Shown: piece after piece, positions 1-6,403 of the stretch
Layout: each line of letters starts with the position of its first letter
How positions within the stretch are numbered: the first letter of the stretch is position 1
Assembly: GCA_964350605.1 (NCBI GenBank)
Contig: CAYGKP010000101.1
Location: 1-8,485, forward strand
Length of the DNA: 8,485 nt
Direction: 5' to 3'
DNA from: CAYGKP01 sp964350605
GTDB taxonomy: Bacteria; Bacteroidota; Bacteroidia; Cytophagales; JAAEPT01
Program-made: the position numbers and the translations under genes
Notes under the pieces: generated by a model
Databases searched by the model: none
Told to the model about the DNA's origin: nothing
The model's input: the letters and a program-made list of their open reading frames with translations, nothing else

Positions 1-118
1 TGTATGTAGTTGGCGGGATGGGTATGTAACTGGGCGTACCGGCCACGATGGGTACGGGTTGACCAAAGGGGGTTTCGATTTCGTCGAACGCGACCGAACC
101 GACAACTAGCAAAGACAT
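1..118 (-). CDS. PfkB-family carbohydrate kinase, N-terminal fragment (runs off left edge)
   Basis: Reading minus from an ATG at 118-116 gives 39 open codons to the window edge, beginning MSLLVVGSVAFDEIETPFG. That opening is characteristic of PfkB/ribokinase-family sugar or nucleoside kinases: a first beta strand (LVVGSVAFD) whose Asp helps bind the sugar, followed by ETPFG and then, in relatives, a Gly-Gly loop. Family members transfer the ATP gamma-phosphate to a sugar hydroxyl in the cytoplasm. The Gly-Gly position here reads AGTPSY (residues 26-31) and is followed by the proline-rich PIPPTTY, where relatives usually have a small-residue helix, so the protein may be a divergent member or carry an error. 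ATP-binding and catalytic motifs lie outside the window, so the substrate cannot be guessed. The start is well supported because the recognisable first strand begins two residues after the Met. The gene diverges from the M43 protease. Confidence 0.62.
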   Translation of the reverse strand, partial: MSLLVVGSVAFDEIETPFGQPVPIVAGTPSYIPIPPTTY

Positions 119-245
119 GAAACGAAGTGGAGTTAGCGACGGGGCAAATATGCCCAAAAAAGCCGGGCAGGCCGCGGGCCGCTTGGGCTGGAACCCCCAA
201 GGGGGTATCTTCGTTGGACTATCGCCCGCGCATCGCCGTACTTCC
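119..245. promoter_or_regulatory. Divergent intergenic region between kinase and protease
   Basis: If the protease starts at GTG 246, this 127-bp spacer must carry promoters for both flanking genes. It is open in the protease frame back to an ATG at 117, but the peptide that frame encodes (rich in Gly, Ala, Arg and Pro) resembles nothing I know and would sit in front of a complete signal peptide. It contains a short inverted repeat, ACCCCC-AA-GGGGGT at 193-206, and a weaker one, TGCCC/GGGCA at 151-155 and 165-169. Assigning this stretch as non-coding is inference from the signal-peptide position and from the kinase start at 118. Confidence 0.5.
183..213 (+). promoter_or_regulatory. Possible Bacteroidota-type promoter for the M43 protease
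   Basis: TTG at 183-185 and TATCTTCG at 206-213 are separated by 20 bases. This resembles the Bacteroidota arrangement of a TTG/TTTG element near -33 and TAnnTTTG near -7, with one mismatch in the -7 element. Transcription would then begin around 219-221, about 25 bases before GTG 246, which agrees with that start choice and not with ATG 117. The inverted repeat at 193-206 overlaps the spacer and the edge of the -7 element, where a repressor could act. Matches this short occur by chance, so this is only a candidate. Confidence 0.25.
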
Positions 246-1520
246 GTGACCCTTCGTTTACTTTTTTCCTGCCTTTTGGCCGGGGCACTGCTCTCGCCCA
301 CCCTCCTCCGAGCACAGGCGGTTCATCATTGCGTGACCCACGAGCGGACCGAGGCCTTGATGGCGCAAGACCCCTTCTTTCGCCTCCAACAAGAGTCGTT
401 CGAGCGCACCAGTCAATCGAGTTTACGCGGCAGCCAAGCCACCGGTGTGACCAGCGGCTGCGGCGGCAGTAGCAATACCTACACGATCCAGGTGGTTGTG
501 CATGTGCTGCACAGCGAAGCGGCGGAAAGCCTTTCGGTGGCCCAGGTTCAGAGTCAAATCGACGTCTTGAACGAAGACTTCAACCGCACGAACGCCGATG
601 CGATCAGCACGCCAGCTGAGTTTCAAGGGATCGCAGCCAACAGCAATATCGCTTTTGAATTGGCCAGCGAAGACCCTGACGGCTTTCCGACCACAGGCAT
701 CAACTATGTGGCAGTCAGCGAATCGGAGTTTTATTTTTCGAGCACCCCTTCGGAAGACAATACCGACGACATCCACGGCAATCAGCTCGCCTGGAACCGC
801 GATCGCTACCTGAACATCTACGTTTGCGACGTACAGTTTCACCCCAACGAGGGCGGAGGGATTCTACTGGGCTACGCACAATTCCCAGGTGGACCCGCAA
901 CCACCGACTACGTGGTGATCAACTACCTGGCCTTCGGTCGGGGGCCCTACACCTTTCTTTCGGGTATCAATTTAGGGCGGACTTGCACCCATGAAGTGGG
1001 CCATTGGCTGAACCTGCGCCACTTGTGGGGCGACGGTACCTGTAGCGTCGACGACGGTGTTTCCGATACGCCGCTATGCAGCAATGACTTCTATGCAAGC
1101 CTGCCGGGCTGTGGTGGACCGGGCAATCAATGCGGCCAGGGAAATCGGATGATTCAGAATTACATGGATTATTCCGACGATGGCTGCATGAACCTGTTTA
1201 CCAATGGTCAAGCCGCACGCATGCGATCGGCCCTCGAACAATTTCGCCCAACACTCGACACGCTAATCGAGCCTGCAAAAGCTGCCACCATCACCCTTTA
1301 CCCCAACCCAACCGAAGACCTGCTGACCGTGAAAGCCTCATCCGAGAACGATTTACTGGTCGGGGTTCGGTTTTACGATCCCATGGGCAATGTCTTTGAG
1401 GACTTTGTGGCCACAGGAAGCGAAGCCGAATTCGACCTTTCCGCACTCAAGCCCGGGCTTTATTTTGTAGAAGTTGAAACCCAATGCCTGACCGAGCGTA
1501 AGAAGATACAGGTTCAGTAA
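246..1520 (+). CDS. Secreted M43 (pappalysin/cytophagalysin-type) zinc metalloprotease with T9SS sorting domain
   Basis: This is an extracellular metalloendopeptidase of the metzincin group. Counting from GTG 246 (424 aa), residues 1-25 form a textbook signal peptide: a short Thr-Leu-Arg start, a Leu-rich core and a cleavage-type ending RAQA. A propeptide-like stretch follows, then the M43 domain starting near TYTIQVVVHVLH. The zinc site is H249-E250-x-x-H253-x5-H259 in HEVGHWLNLRH, with the catalytic Glu at 250, and the Met-turn is at M307 in NYMDYSDDGCMN. Asn256 replaces the Gly of the general HExxHxxGxxH signature; I recall this variant from other Bacteroidota M43 proteins. Residues 348-424 form a type A Por/T9SS C-terminal sorting domain, opening TITLYPNP and ending KKIQVQ, which sends the protein through the outer membrane for release or surface anchoring. 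The frame is open upstream to an ATG at 117, which would add 43 residues before the signal peptide and overlap the kinase start codon. I therefore prefer GTG 246, although no Shine-Dalgarno is visible. The substrate is unknown. Confidence 0.9.
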   Translation: MTLRLLFSCLLAGALLSPTLLRAQAVHHCVTHERTEALMAQDPFFRLQQESFERTSQSSLRGSQATGVTSGCGGSSNTYTIQVVVHVLHSEAAESLSVAQVQSQIDVLNEDFNRTNADAISTPAEFQGIAANSNIAFELASEDPDGFPTTGINYVAVSESEFYFSSTPSEDNTDDIHGNQLAWNRDRYLNIYVCDVQFHPNEGGGILLGYAQFPGGPATTDYVVINYLAFGRGPYTFLSGINLGRTCTHEVGHWLNLRHLWGDGTCSVDDGVSDTPLCSNDFYASLPGCGGPGNQCGQGNRMIQNYMDYSDDGCMNLFTNGQAARMRSALEQFRPTLDTLIEPAKAATITLYPNPTEDLLTVKASSENDLLVGVRFYDPMGNVFEDFVATGSEAEFDLSALKPGLYFVEVETQCLTERKKIQVQ

Positions 1521-1542
1521 TCAACTCCTTGAAAAGGGTTGA
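1521..1542 (+). other. Stem-loop directly after the protease stop codon
   Basis: TCAAC-(T)-CCTT pairs with AAGG-GTTGA across a GAA loop, giving nine pairs with one bulged T (1526). It starts on the base after the TAA stop. No T-run follows immediately; the nearest (TTTTT) is at 1559-1563. It may protect the mRNA 3' end or help termination together with the stronger hairpin at 1575-1610. The pairing is seen in the sequence; the role is inference. Confidence 0.35.
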
Positions 1543-1574
1543 AGCGCAAACACCAAAATTTTTATGGTTAGGGG

Positions 1575-1610
1575 GAAATCGCCCGGTTGTAGACGCAGCC
1601 GGGCGATTTC
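1575..1610 (+). terminator. Strong hairpin terminator between convergent genes, possibly bidirectional
   Basis: GAAATCGCCCGG (1575-1586) and CCGGGCGATTTC (1599-1610) are perfect reverse complements, making a 12-bp GC-rich stem with a 12-base loop. In the plus direction the stem ends in ATTTC and runs into ATTTTG, a T-rich tail that suits termination of the protease mRNA. In the minus direction the stem is followed by a C-run instead of Ts, so termination of the GNAT gene here would be weaker or would rely on the hairpin alone. Its place between two convergent stop codons supports the assignment. Confidence 0.8.
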
Positions 1611-1628
1611 ATTTTGTAGCCCTCCAGT

Positions 1629-2801
1629 TCAGCGAATCACTGGCATCCGCTCGAAGGGAATGCTCGGATCGAAAATGATTCGGTAGGTGTGGTGGGTCTT
1701 GGCGATGCGCCCGATGCGCTCGGCGACCTTCATCATCTTGGGGTTAAAATCTCCGACCCAGTTCATCTCGAACTCCTCGTACCGACCCCGGATTTTCTCC
1801 TGCACGTACTGGCGGCAATACTCAACGATGCCCGCGTCAAGGCCCTTGCCTTGGTGCTCGGGAACCACCCCGAAGATGACCCCGAACATCTTTTTGTTGG
1901 TCTTGGCGATTTTGTGATGCCAAAGGAAGATGAGTTTGCCCAGCAAGTCGAGCCGCCCGCCAGGCACGTGCTTGAAGACTTGGTTTAGCTCGGGCAGGAT
2001 GATGAAAAAAGCCGCGGGCTTTCCCTCGTAATAGGCGTAGTAGACGATGCGCGGGTCGACTACTGCTTTCATTGAGCGCATCACTTGTTTGGCTTGCGCC
2101 AACGTGACTGCCCCTACACCCACGTGTTTGCCCCAGGATGCGTTATAAATGCTCGCAAAGTCCTCGGCGTATTTGTCGAGGTTTTTTAAGTCGAGGATCG
2201 AGAAGGTATACCGCGGGTCGGCGAAAATGCGACGGGCTTTCTCGTAGTGCGCGTCCTGCATCCGCTCGTTGACCGGGCGCGAGTAGGTGTATTGTTTGAA
2301 GTAGACTTGGAACCCATAGGTCTCGAACAATTGCTGGTAATGCGGCGGCGTCCAGGGCATGCAATAGTTCGGCTCGATCTCGAACCCGTCGGTGAGGAGC
2401 CCCCACCAGCGGTCACGGTCGCCAAAGTTGATCGGCCCGTCCATCGCATTGAGGCCGCGTTCCTCGAGCCACGTTTTGCAGGCATCAAACAGCACATTGG
2501 CCGCCGCCTGGTCATCGATGCATTCGAAAAAGCCCATTCCCCCTGCTTTCACCAAGGCGTTCTCCTTAATGCCCTTGCGGTTCACGAAAGCCGCCACTCG
2601 GCCAATGACCGTGCCGCTGTCGTTCTTGAGAATCCAGCGCGTAGCCTCGCCGTTGCGGAACAGTTTGTTCTTCTCGGGATCAAAAACCGATTCGATGTCG
2701 CGATTCAACGGACGAATCCAGGGCGTATCCTTGTGCAGGCGTGCGGGCAGCGCCAAAAAGGCCCGAATTGTCGCCTTGGACGAAACTTCGATCAATCGCA
2801 T
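1629..2801 (-). CDS. GNAT-fold N-acetyltransferase-like protein, uncharacterised family
   Basis: From ATG 2801 the protein has 390 residues and begins MRLIEVSSKATIRAFLALP. It belongs to a widespread but functionally unassigned family of roughly 370-390 aa GNAT-like proteins. The family pattern is visible: an N-terminal part with a statement such as LHKDTPWIRPLNRD and GRVAAFVNRK, the central DGPINFGDRDRWWGLL followed by PPHYQQLFETYGF, and a C-terminal GNAT half. The acetyl-CoA pyrophosphate-binding loop appears as FGVVPEHQGKG, with V313 to G320 encoded at 1865-1842, matching the Q/R-x-x-G-x-G/A signature. It is predicted to be a cytoplasmic acyl-CoA-dependent transferase; the acceptor is unknown. 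The frame is open for 40 more codons upstream, but these give an Arg-rich peptide antisense to the photolyase start, so I chose the Met immediately before the conserved region. No clear ribosome-binding site precedes it. It converges on the protease and diverges from the photolyase. Confidence 0.8.
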   Translation of the reverse strand: MRLIEVSSKATIRAFLALPARLHKDTPWIRPLNRDIESVFDPEKNKLFRNGEATRWILKNDSGTVIGRVAAFVNRKGIKENALVKAGGMGFFECIDDQAAANVLFDACKTWLEERGLNAMDGPINFGDRDRWWGLLTDGFEIEPNYCMPWTPPHYQQLFETYGFQVYFKQYTYSRPVNERMQDAHYEKARRIFADPRYTFSILDLKNLDKYAEDFASIYNASWGKHVGVGAVTLAQAKQVMRSMKAVVDPRIVYYAYYEGKPAAFFIILPELNQVFKHVPGGRLDLLGKLIFLWHHKIAKTNKKMFGVIFGVVPEHQGKGLDAGIVEYCRQYVQEKIRGRYEEFEMNWVGDFNPKMMKVAERIGRIAKTHHTYRIIFDPSIPFERMPVIR

Positions 2802-2862
2802 GCGCGAAGATAGCCAGCGGCCAAACAAAGCGTTCGCCTCGGGGTTTACACCAGCAGAACTC
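2802..2862. promoter_or_regulatory. Short divergent spacer between GNAT gene and photolyase
   Basis: These 61 bases must serve both divergent genes unless a promoter lies inside one of them. I find no convincing pair of Bacteroidota -33/-7 elements on either strand. The minus strand has TATCTTCG only three bases before the GNAT ATG, too close for a usual leader. No Shine-Dalgarno stands out before the photolyase ATG at 2863. Confidence 0.35.
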
Positions 2863-4185
2863 ATGAGCGAATCCCCCATCGTCCTCGTCTGGCTGCGGCG
2901 CGATCTGCGCCTGCGCGACAACCGCGCGCTCTACGAAGCGTTGCGTTCGGGCTACACGGTGCTGCCCGTCTTTATCTTCGACCGGAAAATTCTGGATGCG
3001 CTTGAGGACCGCTCCGACCGCCGAGTGGAGTTCATCCATCGCGAGCTGGAGCGGATTCAATCCACTCTTATTCCCTTGGGCTCAACCCTGATCGTTCGCG
3101 AGGGCGATCCGCTGGCCATCTGGGAAGATCTATTGGTGGAATACCAACCGAAGGCCGTCTACACCAACCGCGATTACGAGCCCTATGCTCGCCAGCGCGA
3201 CACGCAGATGGCCGCGTTCTGCGAAAGCAAAGACGTGCCCTTCCTGACCTTCAAGGACCAGGTCATGATCGAGCCCGACGAGGTGCGCAAGAGTGATGGT
3301 ACGCCGTACACGGTCTTCACTCCGTACGCGAAGAAGTGGCGCGAACGCTTGCGCGAACAAGGCTTTGGGGTGTTCCCTTCCGAAGATATGCTGGCCCGCT
3401 TTGCGCCCCATCGTCCGTTGGAGTTGCCATCGCTCGACCAACTGGGTTTCAAGCCCAGCGGCGATTTGCGCGTCCCGCCCCGCCGGGTCGAAGACGAAGT
3501 GTTAGCCCACTACGCCAAGAATCGCGACCGTCCGGACCTCAACGGTACCAGCCGCCTGAGCACGCACTTGCGCTTTGGCACCATCTCGATCCGGCGGCTG
3601 ATTTTTCAGGCCCGCGAGCACAGCGAGAAATACGTCAGCGAATTGATCTGGCGCGAGTTCTATCAAATGATCCTCTGGCATTTTCCCCAGGTGGTCGAGC
3701 ACTCGTTCCGCACCGAGTACGACCGCATCGAATGGCGCAATGACGAGACGGAATTCCAGGCTTGGTGCGAAGGCAAAACGGGCTACCCCCTGGTCGATGC
3801 CGGGATGCGCGAACTAAACGCGACTGGCTACATGCACAACCGCGTGCGGATGGTGGTGGCCAGTTTCCTCTGCAAACACTTATTAATAGACTGGCGGTGG
3901 GGCGAGGCGTATTTCGCCCAAAAACTCCTGGACTTCGAATTGGCTTCGAACAACGGCGGCTGGCAATGGGCAGCGGGAACAGGCACCGACGCAGCGCCAT
4001 ATTTCCGGGTCTTCAACCCCGAATTACAAAAGCTGAAGTTCGATCCGAATGAGGACTACGTGAAGCGCTGGATTCCCGAATACGGCACGGCGGACTACCC
4101 CCAGCCAATTGTGAATCACCGCGCTGCGCGGGAGGAGGCAATTGCTGCCTATCAGAAAGGCTTGGGCCGCGAGATAAAAGCATAA
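2863..4185 (+). CDS. phrB: Deoxyribodipyrimidine photo-lyase (class I CPD photolyase)
   Basis: This 440-aa flavoprotein uses blue/near-UV light to split cyclobutane pyrimidine dimers in DNA; E. coli PhrB has about 470 residues. The N-terminal alpha/beta antenna domain opens PIVLVWLRRDLRLRDNRAL, the standard photolyase start. The C-terminal FAD domain shows SRLSTHLRFGTIS, ELIWREFYQMI, EGKTGYPLVDAGMRELNATG, YMHNRVRMVVASFL and NNGGWQWAAGTGTDAAPYF. The electron-transfer Trp triad is intact: W367, W344 and W291 have the same spacing (23 and 53) as E. coli W382, W359 and W306. N363 occupies the position of the flavin N5 Asn typical of photolyases, where plant cryptochromes have Asp. This argues for a CPD photolyase and against a signalling cryptochrome, although a (6-4) or DASH relative cannot be wholly excluded without alignment. 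The second chromophore is not identifiable by eye. The start is the ATG just before the conserved first strand; the frame stays open back to 2392, but that part is antisense to the GNAT gene. No hairpin with a T-run separates it from the next gene. Confidence 0.95.
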   Translation: MSESPIVLVWLRRDLRLRDNRALYEALRSGYTVLPVFIFDRKILDALEDRSDRRVEFIHRELERIQSTLIPLGSTLIVREGDPLAIWEDLLVEYQPKAVYTNRDYEPYARQRDTQMAAFCESKDVPFLTFKDQVMIEPDEVRKSDGTPYTVFTPYAKKWRERLREQGFGVFPSEDMLARFAPHRPLELPSLDQLGFKPSGDLRVPPRRVEDEVLAHYAKNRDRPDLNGTSRLSTHLRFGTISIRRLIFQAREHSEKYVSELIWREFYQMILWHFPQVVEHSFRTEYDRIEWRNDETEFQAWCEGKTGYPLVDAGMRELNATGYMHNRVRMVVASFLCKHLLIDWRWGEAYFAQKLLDFELASNNGGWQWAAGTGTDAAPYFRVFNPELQKLKFDPNEDYVKRWIPEYGTADYPQPIVNHRAAREEAIAAYQKGLGREIKA

Positions 4186-4222
4186 GATTTCTTTCCTGCG
4201 GTTTGCCGCACGGCTGTCGAGG

Positions 4223-6403
4223 GTGTATTTTTTGCCCGTGCTCTCGCAAGATCCCCTTCACGAATCCGACGCCTACCGCCTGTTGCCCGACGGGCTGGTC
4301 GAGGGCGATGCCTTGGTTCGCCTGGTCGATAAGGGCCTGCGCATTGACGACCCAAAGTCAGGGGCTCAGACCATCTCAACCACGCCCCCAAAAGGCAGTC
4401 CCAACTTCACCTGTTCAATCCCCCTGATCGAAGGACTCTACGGCCTCAGCCTGCGCGAATTGGCAGAAAATCGCCGGGGCGAAGGCGGCTGGAATGCTGG
4501 GGCCGAGTGGCACCAGAACTGGACCCGCGACACGGCCTACAGCGTCCTGTTGTCCCTCGACCTGATTGATCCGGAGGAAGCCAAAAGTGCCTTGGCGCAC
4601 CGGGTGCGTGGTGAGCGCTTGTTGCAAGACCCGGGTACGGGTGGAGCGTGGCCCATTTCCACCGACCGCATGGTCTGGATTCCTGCCGCTTGGAACGTCT
4701 TTCTGTCCACTGGGGATCATCGTTGGTTGGCTTTTGCCTACGAGGTGGGCCTGAAAGCCTTGGCCGAGGACGAACACACGGTCTTCGATCCAAAAGTGGG
4801 CCTATTTCGGGGCGAAACTTCGTTTCTGGATTGGCGGGCGCAGAGCTATCCAGCGTGGATGGATCCGGTGGCCATCGGCAGCAGTTTTTCGTTGAGCACG
4901 AACATCACCCACTGGCGTGCCTACGAGATGATGGTCGAAATGGCCCGTTGGATGCGAAAGCCCGTCCTCGACTGGCAGAAAAAAGCCGATGCCCTGCGCA
5001 AGGCCATCGACAAGCATTTCTGGTACGACCAACGTGGGCGGTACGCCATGTTCCTCTACCCCGAACACTACACGCCATGTTCCAGCGTGGACTCGCTCGG
5101 CACGGCTCTTTGCCTGCATTGGGCGATGGCCCCCACCGAACTCCGCGAACCGCTCTTCGATGCCCTGCCCTGGACCACCTACGGTTTGGCCAGTTTCCGA
5201 CCTCAACTCGCGGACGTGCCCGCGTACCACAACAACAGCGTGTGGCCCTTCGTCACCGCCTTCGGCGGGCTTTCGGCAGCCAAGCTCGGCAAAGGTGCGG
5301 CCTATGCCTTGGCCTGGGCGTCCCTGACCCGGGCCGCGGCGCGCTTCGGTACGCACAAGGAAAACATGGTCGCCAGTACGGGTGATCCGGATGGCACGTT
5401 GATCAATTCCGACCGCCAACTTTGGAGCGTCGCGGGTTGGCTCGGCCTTTTGATGCGCGGCATCTTCGGGCTGGAAACCACCACCAAAGGCCTGCACTTC
5501 AGCCCCTACATCCCCCGTGGCTTCGAGGGCACCTACCGCTTGGAGGGCTACAAGCTGCGCGGCAATTCCTACGACATCGAAGTCACGGGCACTGGGCGGC
5601 GCATCAAGAGCTTCACGGTAAACGGCAAAGCCCAACGCGAGCCCATTCTGCCCTGGGAAGGTCTTCGAGGCACCACCAAAGTACACGTCGAGTTGGTGCA
5701 CAGCCAATTGCCGCAATCGGCCTTTGCGATCACCGAAACCCGCTGGTCGCCCCCAGCCCCAACTGTCGAGGAGACCGACAAAGGCATCAAATGGAACGGC
5801 GAGCGGGGCGAAACCTATCGCCTGTACAAGGACGGCCAGTTCTTGCAAGAACAAACGGGTAAGACCTATGCCCTGCCCAAAACCGCCAAGCCAGGTAACT
5901 ACCAAGTGCGGACCTTCGCCAAGGACGGCACCGCCTCATTTCTCAGTGCGCCCTACTGGCACATGGCCGAGCGGGTACACTTCGATGTGCACCTGGAAAC
6001 AATGGTCAAAGGCGTGGACGTATCGCTTCACGGGCATGGCCTCGGCTATGTGAAGACCACGGCCAGCGAATACCCCACGATGAGCTTTGTGGTCGAACCC
6101 CCCCGGGCGGGCACCTACCGCGTCGTCGTTGGCTATGCGAACGGCTGCGGAAACATCGAGACGGGCAGCCGTTGCGCCTTACGCACGTTGTGGGCCAATG
6201 GCCAGCGAGCGGGCACCTGGATGTTGCCGCATCGCGGCGCAGGCAACTGGACTGACTGGGGCCTATCGAACGCCTTGCTGGTTCGCTTGCAGGCTGGTGA
6301 GAACCGCGTCGAAATTACGCTGAACCCCGAGGACCAGAACATGGACCCCTTGGGTGTCAACGAAGCTCTGCTGGGCAACCTGCATTTCTTGCTCGAAAGC
6401 TAG
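4223..6403 (+). CDS. Six-hairpin (alpha/alpha)6 glycoside hydrolase with C-terminal carbohydrate-binding-like domain
   Basis: From GTG 4223 this is a 726-aa glycosidase of the six-hairpin superfamily, resembling Bacteroidota proteins labelled glycogen-debranching or MGH1-like. Residues about 65-480 form the catalytic barrel. Conserved patches are WTRDT (W100-D103), TGGAWPISTDRMVW, GETSFLDWR (G197-R205) and YHNNSVWPF (H336-W341). D103, E198 and D203 are candidate catalytic acids by position only. Residues about 510-578 look like an Ig/FN3-type linker domain. Residues about 590-726, with YANGCGNIETGSRCALRTLW and GAGNWTDWG, look like a CBM6/35-type beta-sandwich that could bind glycan. The substrate is unknown. 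There is no in-frame ATG near the 5' end. GTG 4223 is the longest common start; TTG 4232 lies 8 bases after GAGGG and is an alternative. The frame is open back to 4178. The N-terminus (YFLPVLSQDPLHESDAY) resembles the end of a signal peptide, so the true start could lie upstream and the protein could be exported. It follows the photolyase by 37 bp and may be co-transcribed with it. Confidence 0.82.
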   Translation: MYFLPVLSQDPLHESDAYRLLPDGLVEGDALVRLVDKGLRIDDPKSGAQTISTTPPKGSPNFTCSIPLIEGLYGLSLRELAENRRGEGGWNAGAEWHQNWTRDTAYSVLLSLDLIDPEEAKSALAHRVRGERLLQDPGTGGAWPISTDRMVWIPAAWNVFLSTGDHRWLAFAYEVGLKALAEDEHTVFDPKVGLFRGETSFLDWRAQSYPAWMDPVAIGSSFSLSTNITHWRAYEMMVEMARWMRKPVLDWQKKADALRKAIDKHFWYDQRGRYAMFLYPEHYTPCSSVDSLGTALCLHWAMAPTELREPLFDALPWTTYGLASFRPQLADVPAYHNNSVWPFVTAFGGLSAAKLGKGAAYALAWASLTRAAARFGTHKENMVASTGDPDGTLINSDRQLWSVAGWLGLLMRGIFGLETTTKGLHFSPYIPRGFEGTYRLEGYKLRGNSYDIEVTGTGRRIKSFTVNGKAQREPILPWEGLRGTTKVHVELVHSQLPQSAFAITETRWSPPAPTVEETDKGIKWNGERGETYRLYKDGQFLQEQTGKTYALPKTAKPGNYQVRTFAKDGTASFLSAPYWHMAERVHFDVHLETMVKGVDVSLHGHGLGYVKTTASEYPTMSFVVEPPRAGTYRVVVGYANGCGNIETGSRCALRTLWANGQRAGTWMLPHRGAGNWTDWGLSNALLVRLQAGENRVEITLNPEDQNMDPLGVNEALLGNLHFLLES

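Noticed and set aside
1..64. Degenerate repeat-like bases (GTATGTAGTTGG, GTATGTAACTGG, GATGGGTACGGG)
   Set aside because: They are explained as codons of the minus-strand kinase fragment (Pro, Ile, Tyr and Thr runs); the spacing is irregular.
246..320. Lipoprotein signal in the protease (LFSC)
   Set aside because: The Cys lies at residue 9, inside the hydrophobic core, and the -2 residue Phe does not fit a lipobox. The RAQA ending supports ordinary signal peptidase I cleavage.
2392..2862. In-frame N-terminal extension of the photolyase
   Set aside because: It is antisense to the conserved GNAT gene and would precede the standard photolyase N-terminus with Ser/Arg-rich sequence.
2802..2921. 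40-residue N-terminal extension of the GNAT protein
   Set aside because: The extra peptide is Arg-rich and non-conserved in appearance, and it overlaps the photolyase start; the family begins at MRLIEV.
4197..4210. TGCGG-TTTG-CCGCA hairpin after the photolyase stop
   Set aside because: A 5-bp stem with no following T-run is too weak to call a terminator.
4802..5905. Long minus-strand open frame (367 codons) opposite the glycosidase
   Set aside because: It lies wholly antisense to conserved glycosidase sequence and its product resembles no family I know. Long antisense frames are expected in GC-rich coding DNA.
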